A DNA stretch of 64,000 nt from Laguncularia racemosa (lineage: Eukaryota > Streptophyta > Magnoliopsida > Myrtales > Combretaceae): the NCBI GenBank assembly GCA_037954665.1, contig JBBMOL010000182.1, forward strand, positions 62,001 through 126,000, read 5' to 3'. Below the pieces are notes generated by a model that saw nothing but the letters and a program-made list of their open reading frames with translations, searched no databases and had not been told where the DNA came from. Positions 13,861-25,350 of this stretch are shown piece by piece (within the stretch, counting starts at the first letter, position 1; every line of letters starts with the position of its first letter). The translations under genes were made by a program, and so were the position numbers.

Positions 13861-14256
13861 ATTATTCAACTATCGAAAAGTTAAATTATGATGAAATGCA
13901 TATACTTTTGGCTTGATTATATATTACATGTATCATATTCATTATATATAATTTCTATATTCACATGTTTATTTGTTATAAAGAAATTTTACAAGTTACT
14001 ATATTAACAAAAAATTGTTTGTTAGATGATTATATAATAACGATCTATGTATTTACGAAACTATATTGTATGCTATCTAACAAGAAGCCATATGAAAAAT
14101 AAAAATTTAATATATATAACCATAAATATAAATTACCAATAATATTAAAGCCTCAAATACTTATTTTGATATCTCATACACTATTACTATTCGCTTTTTA
14201 TTTTACCCAAAAGTTGTTCCTTATCTCACATTAACCCATATTTTTTATTTTTTTCT

Positions 14257-14382
14257 CAAGGGACAAGAAAACATATTATCCTTTTATTCAAAAAATTCTC
14301 TCACTTATACCAATTGTCAAAATAATCCTGATAATATGTTACTTAAAATCGTCACTTCAATTGCCAATTTTAACTTAGCAGG
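14257..14382 (+). repeat. Third, internal copy of the MULE terminus
   Basis: This block is in the same orientation as the left terminus. It begins AAGGGACAAGAAAAC and continues through TCTCACTTATACCAATTG to AACTTAGCAGG. With the right terminus it delimits a 650-bp segment (14257-14904) that could be a nested miniature element. Confidence 0.65.
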
Positions 14383-14789
14383 ATAAAAAAAAACTATAAA
14401 TTAGGAAAATAAAAAACTACCCAAACATCATAGTACAAATAATGTAGCACCATAATATCATATTACCTTACATTTACACGTTTACAATATCATAAAAATC
14501 ACAAATATAAGAAAAGTATTTAACTTGAAATTTGTTATAGCTTCTAAAGAAAGGGCGCTAAAAATACCACGAAAATGGACATTTTCCATGCAAACTTCAT
14601 CACCAGTTCAATAATCCGATTGCCTAAACCTTTCATTAGCTTTCAATTCATCATAAAATAGCTTAAATGAGAGGAAATATGAAGTTAGGGTCTTGAAGTT
14701 TTTAGAAATAGAGAGAGAAAGGGAAAGGAAAGTAAAAGGCATGCGAATGAGGAAGGGGGAAGAAGGAGCTAGTGAAGTTTTTTATGTCC

Positions 14790-14904
14790 CAATGAAAATG
14801 ACACTTTAAGTATCAATTTCAAGTGGTACATTCTTTGGAATATTTTCCTGATTGATGTATTTTAGAAAAAAATTTCAAAATAGTAATATTTCTTTCCTTT
14901 TCCA
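14790..14904 (-). repeat. MULE terminal inverted repeat, right
   Basis: The reverse complement aligns with the left terminus at 10592-10715, from the GGAAAG tip through the GATACTTAAAGTGT block. It is followed directly by the target duplication. Confidence 0.75.
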
Positions 14905-14914
14905 AATGCGATAC
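14905..14914. repeat. Target-site duplication, right
   Basis: AATGCGATAC is identical to 10582-10591 and lies immediately outside the right terminal inverted repeat. Confidence 0.8.
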
Positions 14915-15400
14915 ATTATATAGTGTTGCATGGATAAAAAAAATCATTAATATTAAAAAAATGTGGCTCTCATCAAATGAATTGAGTGTTTTATTTCAAA
15001 TTTCAAAGGCAAAAGGTCTTCCACATTGATATATTAGCTTTCCTCCATTAACAAATTGTTATGCATTATTCCATTTTCAAATTAATGTCTATTATTTTTG
15101 TAATGCTTTAGAATCCGAAACGACACAACTCGCCACATGTCATTATTGAGTAGTGACATGTTAAGGCTTTAAATCTCTATTCCAATTTCAAACCTGTTTA
15201 TCTCCACCATACATTAATACACCTGTAACTCCAATGATATCGATAAATGATTTAGAGGTGAATCATTTTAATCACTACAAATTTAGAAAAATACATTAAA
15301 CTAATATCTAAATAGCAAACTAATCATCCTTCAACATATAATGAAATGACATATTTAAGAATATCTAAACTATCTCTAAGTTCTCTAATCAAGATCCTTA
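14915..15400. other. Intergenic sequence, nothing recognised
   Basis: AT-rich flank of the Mutator-like element with no sustained reading frame. Confidence 0.6.
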
Positions 15401-16450
15401 AGTTTTATAAAAGAGATCCTTCCACATTACTCTTCACCGTAGTAATAGTGATACCCCCTTCCATTCTCATCATGATAATAACACACTAAATTTCTATTTT
15501 CATCTTAATTGGCAAATTCATCATATTTACCTACAGTTGAAAAATAATTAGAATGAACCTAAACCTAATACGTAAGTACTACATAGATACGCATATGCAA
15601 CATTAATAACAATATCAACACACGTAGATGCATTGTCCCTAGCTATCTATTGTCTAACCTTAATCTATCTCAAATCATTTCGATACACAACTCCATTAGG
15701 GACAATACAACATATCGATCATCAGAGTACCCCCTAAGGATCTACCACATTCGACTCTTAAGCTGAGTTAAGCACAAAAACATATATAATTAAATCCGCT
15801 ATTCCATTAAAGTCATTTAAATACAACACTTACAATCACAAACAGCAAACACAGTAAACACGTACCTGGAAAAGTAGTATCATGATTAGCTTTTACGTTT
15901 CTAAAAAAGGGATATAGACCTGTCAAGCATAAAAGACTAAGTTTAGTTTTATCTTATAACTTAATCTAGGTTCACTAACTAATTAATAATGTCCAAATTG
16001 CAGAATTCTTTTCCCATGGTCTTATTGTGCATAAATCTTAATTTAGAATTATAGGAAAACGAAATAGAATTGAATCGTAAGTATTCTCGAACAACACAAT
16101 TGTGTGAGTAATTATGCAAAGGAACATGTGAGGGAACATGACCGTGCTAATAGATGTGTATCTTTTTGTGTATAATAATTATTCTAACATGCCTAAGTAC
16201 ACAAGTACACAATTATGTATTTTGTCGTATACTTTGACACAATAAGGCACACAATCGAGTATTGTGGCCATGTACTTTTATGTGAATCTTCACAATTTGA
16301 CATATCCAAATACATGGGCGTGTTCTATAATTGTGTACTTTTTTTGTACACATTCGTGTTTCAACACAAGCAAGTACACGAACATGTACCTAGCCATGTA
16401 CTCCACTATTCCATTATGAATCCCCTTTTTCTCTTCTCCAATTTGCTCCT
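15400..16450 (-). repeat. LTR-like dispersed repeat, copy b
   Basis: In reverse orientation the order of blocks matches copy a at 5337-6640. There is a cluster of short GTACAC/CATGTAC-type motifs (16100-16400), then a block at 15790-15640 matching 5878-5990 (shared TCTGAT.AT, GT.TCGAAATGATTT and TAGATT), then a GAT-rich tail near 15420-15545. The open frame at 16215-16541 is only the motif-rich part. It is probably a degraded LTR of the same family, and this is inferred from resemblance only. Confidence 0.35.
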
Positions 16451-18689
16451 CAACCTAATTTTTATGAATCTAAGTCTAATTGGTTTTATTAACTTGTTAA
16501 TCTTAATACATTATATGGATTTGTGCACTTACTTATTTTAATTTGTGATTAGAATCCTCAAATTGCTTGATCCTATGCCTATTCTAAACTCTAACAATAT
16601 GTTACCAAATTCACTTAGACCCACGAATCTATCCTCAAAAACAAGCATCTTAATGATCAGAGCCCTTACTTGATGAAAGTAAGTTGATCTTTATGGGTTT
16701 TCGTTCGGTCGCTTTGTAGGTCTTCGAAAGTGCCTTTGTAGTTGCAACTATGCAAATGAATGAAGGAAGAGTAATAAGTCAAGCGGGGCATATATATCTT
16801 GATCTTAAAAAGATTAAATTATCCCTTATATTTTTTTTACCATTTACATTATTTAATATTGGTTTTTAATTATAATAAATATATAACACATGTATTTTAT
16901 AATTTTCTTTTTTTTTAAAGAATATTGGCATTGGTTATTATTTGGCTTGGGAAACAGGATAACATGTTGTCCCACAATTTATTTTGTCGTCTACCATTGG
17001 CAGGTCCGGATGTCGCTATGTGGACGTTTGCGTGTCATTCTCACTTTCTTGAATTTTTTTTTTTTTACTGCGTTCCAATAATACTCATAATTATTTTGTT
17101 TATTTTCTTTTGATCCTTCAAATATTGTTCATCGTATTGCAAATATGCTTTTATTTCGAATTATAATTGGTTGATACAATTGTGTATTTGAATGAAGAAG
17201 CTTTAAGTTAAAAATTTTGGTCATTCTTTTTATTATTACTTAATTTGATTTTTATCCTTTTCAATGTACGAGGCTTAGGTTTTATTTTTGTTTTCTTTAT
17301 TGATATTGAATACCCCTGCTAAACCTATTTTATGAAAATAACTGTACCTTTTTATGTATTATTTTTCATCTACGCTTTTTTGCTATAGAATGTGATATTT
17401 TGTATTTAATGCATTGCTCAATATAAATTAAACTAAACTATGATGACTCTTACATTTAACAATTTGCCATTGTGAGTACATAAACTACGTACCTAAAAGA
17501 GAGAAACATACATTGAAATAGTGAGTAAAATTTGTGTAAAATCATATGCTTAAACAAATTCAATTTGTGAAATTTGTAAAATAAAAGTATAAAGTTTTTT
17601 TTTTTTGGCACCATGCAAATGATGCTAAACACTATAATATATTGGGGTCTTATTCTCTTATATTCTCATTTTCTTTATACTTTTAATTTTACTGTGTTGA
17701 TGTGCATAATGGCCATTCATATTGAGACGTATTATTTTGTTGTGCATGAAATTCTACGGTTAATATATCATTCATATTTTAATAATGTTTGAATACTAAG
17801 ATTTGTTGTGTATGGAATTTTACCGTTAATGTATTGTTTATTATTTTTATAATGTTTGAATATTAAGATAGTCTAATTAAAAATTTTTAATAATTAAATT
17901 CTTAATTCTCTTTTGTACACTGTATCATATAAATTGGAAGTAAGAGTGACAATAAAGCAATAATGCAAGATCTTCATGTACTATGAAAAAGTGATATAAT
18001 GTGTGCGGTTAACATTTTTAGTTATGTTACTAAAAAACTATAAAACCAAGTTTCATGTATATACATTTAGAAAAAAAATGGTTAATATTATTATTCATCA
18101 ATAGAATTATAAATAAATAAATTATTCATCAATAGCAATTTTGATTCACATCTAAAAAGGTATAATAATAAATAAATTAAAAAATGTAAACGAAATTAAT
18201 GTAAATATGAGTAGAATCAAACAAAATAATTATCTATAGTGATGTAAAAACAACATTCATTGTTAATAATTATACTTAGAAAAAACTATTAAATAATTTT
18301 GTTTTTTTAATTATATTATATGTATAAGTTAACCGATTAATTAATTATATTTATGCATTTGTATTGTCCACTAGTATCTTATATCATGTTGATAAGAGTA
18401 GTTGTATCAAATATTAATTTTATTTCTTCTTATTTCCTATTATGAAACTAATCAAATAAAGAAAAAAAAAAACATAAAAAAACTATAATTCTTTTCACTT
18501 CCACTGTTTTTGTCCCCCATTCTATCCGGTTTTCATCGACTTCTTTAACAAGTTAACAAACACGGTGTAAAGTCCAGAATTGCTTTCCTCTTAATCGTGC
18601 ATTGCATGCTACTGCTGTAATCTTACTTTCTCTCCCTCATTCCCGTTTCCATTTTCCACCATCATAGAGCGAAGAGCACAAGCGTCACC
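16451..18689. other. Intergenic sequence upstream of the SKIP22-like gene
   Basis: Mostly AT-rich and without coding signal. The block 18391-18525 recurs at 25221-25350, and 18530-18689 recurs at about 27890-28105, upstream of the pseudogene copy. The duplication therefore includes about 300 bp of promoter and 5' leader. A pyrimidine-rich leader precedes the ATG. Confidence 0.6.
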
Positions 18690-20435
18690 ATGAAGCTCAG
18701 GCTCCGATCCGTGGAATCCAAACAAACCCTAAAACTCGAGATCCCTGATCCAACTACATACACACTTCACCAGCTCAAGCAACACCTTACCCTAACTCTC
18801 AATCTCAATCCAAACCCCGATGTCTCTCTTCATTTCTCTCTTAACAACAAGGACGAACTCCTTCCCTCTTCTCCTCACGATTCCGTCCAAACCCTAGGCC
18901 TTACTTCTGGGGACCTCCTTTTTTATACCCCAAACCCTAATTTGTTCTCATCTCCCAATCCTCAAACCTTATGCCCTAATTCAATGAATCTTCAGTCCGT
19001 ACAGGGGGGGATTGGAGAAAGTTCAAATCTTGATATGATGGGTGCGGAGGAAAACTCTAGTTTGAAATCAGGTTTGTCAGAAGAAGGTAGACTTGAAGAA
19101 AGTTCGGATTTTGATATGAAGTTTTCAGAGGAAAACCCTAACTCGAAATTAGATTTTTCGGGAAAAGGAGAAATTAAAGTAAGCTCTAATCTTGCTGCGA
19201 TCAACCTGGTTTCTGGAGGATCACATTCACAGGTAATTTCTGATTCCATGGATTATGAAAAAAGCTCCAATTTAGAATCCAGTTCGTCGTTGAACTTGCA
19301 AACACAAGAAAAGAACGAGGAAAATGTGGAATTTGGTGAAGGCAGGTTTCAAGAGACGAATTTAGATGTTGAAGTTGATCCTGGCACATTAGGGTTAATT
19401 GTGAATAAGTACTCCGAGCCATACTTTTTGAGGAGGGTTCTTAGACAAGAATTGGGCAAAGATAGCGTTTGTGGTGACCATAGGCTTCTAGTCATTGCGA
19501 TTCACGCGGTTATGTTGGAGTCAGGTTTTGTCGGTTATGATTCTGTTACGGGGGAAAAGATTGATGTTTTTCACCTTCCTGATGTGTGGCCATCAGCAGC
19601 TTTTACCATGTCGCTGAGGTACAGTTTGCTGGAGCTATTAGATGCGAATAATGCGGATGTTGGTGGTGTTTTATTGAAGTTTTCGAGTCTTGGGAATTTT
19701 CTTAATGTGTATGGATGTCTGGAAAAGGGCAATGGCAAATCGTTTATGCTGCATCGAGTTTGTTTGGATGAGAATAGGTATGCACCAACTCTGGGGGTAA
19801 TGATTGCAAATTATGATAAAAAAGATGGTGTGAGTGGTGATGCTGCTGATTGGTGTTTGAGTTTGTACCATGAAGAGGAAGCTTTTGCGTTTTGGAGGAC
19901 TGTGAAGGATGGTTTAGCATTGCCATTGTTAATAGACCTAAGTGAAAGGGCTGGTTTAGGACTACCATCTTGTTTGATGCGCCTTCCTACTGATTTGAAG
20001 CTTAAAATTATGGAGTCACTTCCAGGTGTTGACATTGCAAAAATAGGTCATGTTTCTTCAGAGTTTCGTTATTTATCCTCAAACGATGACTTGTGGAAGC
20101 AAAAGTATGTAGAAGAATTTGGAGAGGAAACAAAAGTTGAAGGCACTAGCCAATGGAACTGGAAGCAGAGGTTTGCCTTGTCATGGGAATTGAAGAAGAG
20201 GAGGAAGAGGGATCGTACTGCACGGCAGAGACCTCTGCTAATGGAGAGGATTTTCCTGATGAGAAGGGATCAAAATCCACTCGGGTTACCCGGTATGATT
20301 GGAGGAGATTATGACTGTTTACCAGGGTTTCAGCTTTCTTCTTTTGGACTACCCAGGGCATTCCCTTTGACCCAGATGCGACGTAATAGTAATATGACAC
20401 CCCGTTGTGAGCTGGGGAGATTCAATTTCAGCTAG
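18690..20435 (+). CDS. SKIP22: F-box protein SKIP22-like (FBXO7-type), intronless
   Basis: The gene encodes a 581-residue predicted substrate receptor of an SCF (SKP1-cullin-F-box) ubiquitin ligase. Residues 1-80 are ubiquitin-like in layout (MKLRLRSVESKQTLKLEI, then LHQLKQHL and LGLTSGDLLFYTP). A low-complexity Ser/Glu/Asn linker runs to about 225. Residues 230-415 form the FP/PI31-N-like domain (LIVNKYSEPYFLRRVL, then HAVMLESGFVG, SLRYSLLELL and FWRTVKDGLALPLLIDL). The F-box lies at about 425-475 (LMRLPTDLKLKIMESLPG...LW). The C-terminus is basic (KKRRKRDR) followed by a Gly/Pro-rich GMIGGDYDCLPG segment, as in FBXO7 and SKIP22. The start has a good context and matches the family N-terminus. 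An AATAAA signal lies at 20620, about 185 bp after the stop. A truncated duplicate is at 28106-29178. Cellular targets cannot be read from the sequence. Confidence 0.93.
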   Translation: MKLRLRSVESKQTLKLEIPDPTTYTLHQLKQHLTLTLNLNPNPDVSLHFSLNNKDELLPSSPHDSVQTLGLTSGDLLFYTPNPNLFSSPNPQTLCPNSMNLQSVQGGIGESSNLDMMGAEENSSLKSGLSEEGRLEESSDFDMKFSEENPNSKLDFSGKGEIKVSSNLAAINLVSGGSHSQVISDSMDYEKSSNLESSSSLNLQTQEKNEENVEFGEGRFQETNLDVEVDPGTLGLIVNKYSEPYFLRRVLRQELGKDSVCGDHRLLVIAIHAVMLESGFVGYDSVTGEKIDVFHLPDVWPSAAFTMSLRYSLLELLDANNADVGGVLLKFSSLGNFLNVYGCLEKGNGKSFMLHRVCLDENRYAPTLGVMIANYDKKDGVSGDAADWCLSLYHEEEAFAFWRTVKDGLALPLLIDLSERAGLGLPSCLMRLPTDLKLKIMESLPGVDIAKIGHVSSEFRYLSSNDDLWKQKYVEEFGEETKVEGTSQWNWKQRFALSWELKKRRKRDRTARQRPLLMERIFLMRRDQNPLGLPGMIGGDYDCLPGFQLSSFGLPRAFPLTQMRRNSNMTPRCELGRFNFS

Positions 20436-21052
20436 TTTTACTGGATCCTGAAGATAGTTTGATAGCTGGCTTGGATATAACAAATGTTGTAACTACCTGA
20501 GATGATATGGACATGATGTTTATAGTATTTTGATAATGTAATGTAAAGCTTCGTGTTGAGTATAATTTTGCAGTGGACTTACTGGCAGCTGTATATGTTT
20601 TGTGATAATTTTGTATGTAAATAAAGTTGCTATCCTTGTCTTTTCGCGCAATATTGGTCCTAACTATATGCAGCAACTTTTAAGCAAGATGATTATAGTC
20701 AGAGACTAGATTTTTCTTGGGTATCCAAAATCATATCGTGTTGCAAGTTGTTGGCTAATTATTCCTATTATGAACTTGCAAGGACCAGGAAAGGAGGAGG
20801 ATGGAGATGGACAGTCATCTTACGATCTCTGCCTCAACTGTGCTGACTTGCCTTACCCAACATTTAGGCTTCTCTCCAAAGAGATGAATTATCATCGAGT
20901 GTTCTTAGGACTTCAGGACAATTGTTCTGCCTCTGTGTCCATGGTGGATGGTAAATTATCAGTAAAACCTTGTCAAGCTTTTATTGGACTTAGTAGGACA
21001 TGTTGTGTTGCTCTCAAGTTTGTATTATTCAAATTAATTGATGCAATCATAA
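20436..21052 (+). other. 3' UTR and downstream flank of the SKIP22-like gene
   Basis: The 3' UTR runs to an AATAAA at 20620-20625 and probably ends within the next 30 bp. An open frame at 20770-21087 (105 codons) has no recognisable domain and runs into dispersed repeat copy II, so I do not call it a gene. Confidence 0.6.
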
Positions 21053-23635
21053 CGTCAACGAGTAAGAAGAATGCATGTATCATATAATAACCTGCGAATG
21101 TATGTATGTTAGGAGTTACGCTTTGGATTCTTGTTTCAAAGTTCCTTTTGCAGATTAGACTGAGACTAAACTGAAACCGAATCGTAATGGGGAAGTAAGA
21201 GATAGATCGATGTTGAAGGTTTATTTTTCGTTTTCAATTTCGATTTCCTTTTGATTCTGTATTTTTTCCCCCTTTTTTCTGCCGTGTTAACATAACAATT
21301 TCTTCTTTCTGTTTTAATTCAGGTATGTGACATGTCTTTTATTATGCCGACATTTTTCTTATGTAACTGTGAAATCCAGTAAAATAGAATAAATAACATG
21401 CTTTTAAAACATGGACATTGTGGAAGTTAAGTGTTTAGAAACTTGGAAGTTTTGAAAATTTTAAAATCCTATTAACTCCCTATGTCAGGATCGTATCTCT
21501 TTCTTCTTCCTTTTTTTTTTTTAATCATCCTGTAACTCCCTATGTCAGGATCTTATCTCCCTCTCTTTCTCTTTCTTTCCCTCTCTCATGTACGTTCCTC
21601 TATCCAACAGTTTCTCCACATTTGCCATATTAGACCAGCGACAAATGCATGGCAAGCCATTATAAGGCACATACTTTTGTGTTTTCCCTCATGATATATA
21701 GTGATAACTTGTATCGGGGACAAGGTCTTGAGCAGTAGTGGTGCAAATTTTGTGTCTTGATATCATAATCGAGTAAGTTGATGTTTTATTCATTAAATTG
21801 CATTGTTTAGTATTTTGTCTAATCTAGGAGTGCAAAATTTTGAAGGAAAATTTGAATTTTGTGTGTGAAAACGAAACCTGAGAGATACATGGGAGTCACA
21901 CACAATTGTGTTGAAACTTATGTTGACAATATACACATAGAATGAAACAGCAACACGGTGACGTTGGTTTAAGAAGAAAATTCTTTAATGTCCTGAGAGA
22001 TGCACGGAGCGCAATGTGACCGTATTTCCAAACACATTTGACGTGTTTCTTTCCAAAAAGTTACATGGGAGGCAAAATACATGTGTTGCTACCCATGTTG
22101 ATTGTAAAATGTTGTTTTGATTGATTCATGAACTCCAATACACTCTCGGTCATCAAAACTTATTAAATTAACCATGCCAAGATGATTCACACACGTTCTT
22201 AACGCATCTAAATTTATTCTTATGCTTAAATAATCTCATAGCATGACTTAAGTATCACTTCTAGGAGGTTTAGACCTATAAATTCACCTACCAATCTAGT
22301 TACACTGATCGTTGGAATTATTAGTTAGAATACTGAATAAATGCTATTTATGATTCTAAATTAGGATTTGGAGTTAAGGAAGATCAAGATTGTATAGATA
22401 TTATGACATAATGTCTTTATTTTATCATGTTTGATGGTTGTGTGTGATAGGTTAGAAACAAATAAAAATTCATTAATGTTTGTCTTGTAAAAGTGTTTCA
22501 GTGTTGCATTCGCTTGGGTTAAGAGACAATAAGTTAAATTCCCGATTATCAGTATATGGCGTTCTCCCTAGTAAAATTGTATACTAAGTAGGATCTGATT
22601 AAGGACTCATGGATTTAAGGACTTATTGACTCATGGGCTCTTGTGATTAAAGACACTTGGACGTTATGGTTGTTTTTCCATGCTATGTTTATTCTTGTTT
22701 GTCGTTGTTTTACTTTAATTAAATTTATTAATGAATTACTTTCATACTTAATTATTGCATTATTGCATGTGAATTGTATTGATTGACATTTGCATGTGCT
22801 TATTGGTATTCACATACTAGGTGTAAGCTCACTCCATCTTCCTTTTCAGTTGCAGAACTTGATGATAATCTAGTCTGCAACGACCCAGGAATAGGTTACC
22901 TCTATCAAGATGGGGAAAGTGATGATTACTTCTATTATGTTGATGATTAGGAGTCTAAAGTTGTTGTACAATGTTTATTTAATCAATGGTGTATGTGAAT
23001 TGCAGATAGACTCCTGTATTGATAGTTCTTGTTTTCAGTATTACTATAGGATAGATGGATTAATAGTTGTGACTTCAATGTTAGTCTTCTTTAGGATGTA
23101 TTGTGAATATGAACTAGTTATAGCTCTCTAATTGTTGCTTGATGATGTATGTTATGTATTGTTGGCAATCATTACAAGTAACTTTGGTGGATTTAGATTT
23201 GCAAAGTGAGCCTTTACGTGTTATCAACTTGTGATGACATGTGGAGGGTTGTAATGCCCTAAGCTTGGGGTGTTACAATAGCAATTCAAGTAAGCAAAAT
23301 AGTAGAGGCTATATATTAGAGAGGGAAAGTACTCATTTTAAAATTTGGAATGTCTAGATAGTCCACACAATGTACTATTTTCATAATATAAAATTTTTAA
23401 GCAAGTTGTCCAACAACCAATCAATTTTTCTACGCATTTGTAAAAATCTACAACAAACATCCTTAAAGGGAAAACAATTTGCTCATGGTGATTTGCATTG
23501 ATGAAATCTGGTAAAAACTTACTTAAAAATAAACTAATCTAATCTAACAATAGATATATGATGGGCATTTGAAATCATGGAAAAGAAAAGATTGAGTCTT
23601 TATAAATTAAGAAAGGAATATGGAAAAAATAAGTC
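21053..23635 (+). repeat. Dispersed repeat, copy II, split by a 2.2-kb insertion
   Basis: Positions 21053-21115 match 10168-10218, and 23302-23635 match 10221-10570. The intervening 21116-23301 is absent from copy I. The match resumes at GTAGAGGCTATATATTAGAGAGGG. Confidence 0.8.
21116..23301 (+). mobile_element. Insertion with LTR-like features (copy c)
   Basis: This 2.2-kb segment is defined by its absence from the continuous repeat at 10135-10580. It ends near 23276 in GGGGTGTTACAATA, which resembles the TGTTACA ending of plant gypsy LTRs. It contains GAT/TAT-rich sequence at 22840-22950 similar to copies a and b, and repeated CCTGAGAGAT.CA.GG motifs (21878 and 21994). No protein motif was seen, and no terminal repeat pair or target duplication could be established. 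A solo LTR or a deleted LTR element is my best guess. Confidence 0.4.
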
Positions 23636-25220
23636 AAGATTCTTTAAGATCTAGAGAAATTTAGTAGCAATAAAAAGAAAATGAGATGAAAAAAAGGAAA
23701 TAAGGATCAAGATGTTAGGGTTAATAATAGTACTTTACAAAGTGAATGAAAAGTTATAAAGGAAAGAAGAATGCAATATGCTTTAGGGCTTCTACATTCT
23801 ACAATAGGTAAATAAGCTCGAACCTTATGTTTAATTAAAAAAATTACACGTTATTATATTTGTAAAGGGCTAAATTAGCCTTTTAGACTTTAAGCTCAAT
23901 AATCAGATGGATCTGACTTTGTAAGCTAAAGTGACAAGGCCAAGAGAATCAAGCCAATGAAATTGAGATGATCCAGGGAGATTTAGCATGGTGGCTTAGA
24001 GTAGTGGCAATTAGATCATGTCATTCAGTACCAACTTTTTTCAATGAGCTTATGTACTAAAGGAGGCCTTCATTAGGCTTAAATCCAAGAGGAGCCCATT
24101 GAGGGATCCATTAATAAAGGAATTCATCTCTATTGTTGATCGTCAATGTGATCCAATGGATGAGATTGGCATCTAAATTCCATAAATTCCTATGTTCCTA
24201 TCTCATTTGACATATTAAGAATCCTAGGAAAATGTTGTTGTATTGTCGGATTCTCAACTTAAAAGATGTAGTGTAAATAGTAGAGAATACAACACCTCTT
24301 ATCATGAATTGTGAAGCTTGATGCTACTAAATTCCTTAACTTTTCGTGTGTGTGTGTAATGAGCATTTGATATTGTCTACACCTCCTCTTTACCATCTTC
24401 TCACTTGATTATTCCTTTATGTGCCATTCTATATCACTTGTTTAGGGACATGTGTTACACAAGCCATACACAGCATGCATGTGGCTATTCCAATTAAATC
24501 TATACACTTATAATATTCAATTTATTAATTAAGAATTTTTGTAAAATAAGTATAAGATAACTTGAAGCTTATACCTTGTATATTTTAGAGTATATATTCT
24601 AAGGTAAGTATATAGGTTCCATGGAAGCGGGTTTCAGAAATTTGGAATTTCAACTTATTTTGTGATCTTTAATACTCATCTAAAGCTTACCTAAGTGTGT
24701 AACTTAAAATAGATCTAATTCTCCAGGGTTATTTTCTAAGATTAGGCTTCTCTCTCTCTCTTTCTTTTTGAGAAGGAGCATCTAGTCCTTTGTCCTATTG
24801 CTTCTTTCTCTCTACTTTCTCCCATGCGAATTAGAGATAAGTAGTACCTATGGCTATTTATCTTAGCAATTCCCTTTATTAAGTGTGTGCTGCATAGAAG
24901 AGTGGTCCCATATATAGGTCCCAATATGGAAACACTTTTATATGTGTTGCATTTTAATGGATGGGGTAACTAGCATTTGTGTTTGGATATCTCTTGAAAA
25001 GTGTAAATAAAAGAAATTGGTAGAAATGAGATGAAATATCATATTTGGTAACTCAAGTGAGTAGCAAAAATGGATGAAAAATGAATGATATAAGTAGAAA
25101 TATTTTCACTTTATAGTTTATTTCTTTTCTCTCCAAAATTTGAATGACATAGGTGTAAATAGATGAAAAGGAAACACGAATATGGAATTATATCTTACAT
25201 CATGTTCATTAAAACAAAAT
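23636..25220. other. Intergenic sequence, nothing recognised
   Basis: AT-rich, without a coding frame of interest. Short pyrimidine runs at 24750-24820 account for the small minus-strand open frame at 24742-24924. Confidence 0.6.
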
Positions 25221-25350
25221 AAGAGTAGTTCTATCAAATATTAATTTAATTTCTCCTTATTTCCTATTTATAAAACCAACAAAATAAAGAAAATAAAAAC
25301 TATAATTCTTTCCATTTTCACTCTTTTCTATTCCATTCTATTTACATTAT
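25221..25350 (+). repeat. Duplicate of the SKIP22 upstream block
   Basis: It matches 18391-18525, sharing AAGAGTAGTT.TATCAAATATTAA, CTTATTTCCTATT and AACTATAATTCTTT in order. In the intact locus this block lies about 165 bp from the ATG, and here it is about 2.75 kb away. Confidence 0.75.

Larger units (their letters stand above)
10592..14904. mobile_element. Mutator-like element (MULE) carrying a PMD gene
   Basis: The two ends are terminal inverted repeats of about 115-125 bp. The left end (10592-10715) and the reverse complement of the right end (14790-14904) share GGAAAG at the tip, then GGAAAA.A.TCC and GATACTTAAAGTGT in the same order. The element is flanked by the identical 10-mer AATGCGATAC at 10582-10591 and 14905-14914, which fits the 9-bp target duplication typical of Mutator-like elements plus one matching base. 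Inside are a decayed PMD reading frame on the minus strand, a short duplicated pyrimidine-rich segment and a hAT-like terminal sequence. No MULE transposase was recognised, so it is probably non-autonomous. PMD genes riding in Mutator-like elements are known in plants. Confidence 0.8.

Noticed and set aside
19671..20400. Several minus-strand open frames
   Set aside because: They are antisense shadows of the SKIP22-like coding sequence.
20770..21087. 105-codon open frame after the SKIP22-like gene
   Set aside because: It lies beyond the poly(A) signal, runs into a dispersed repeat and has no recognisable motif.
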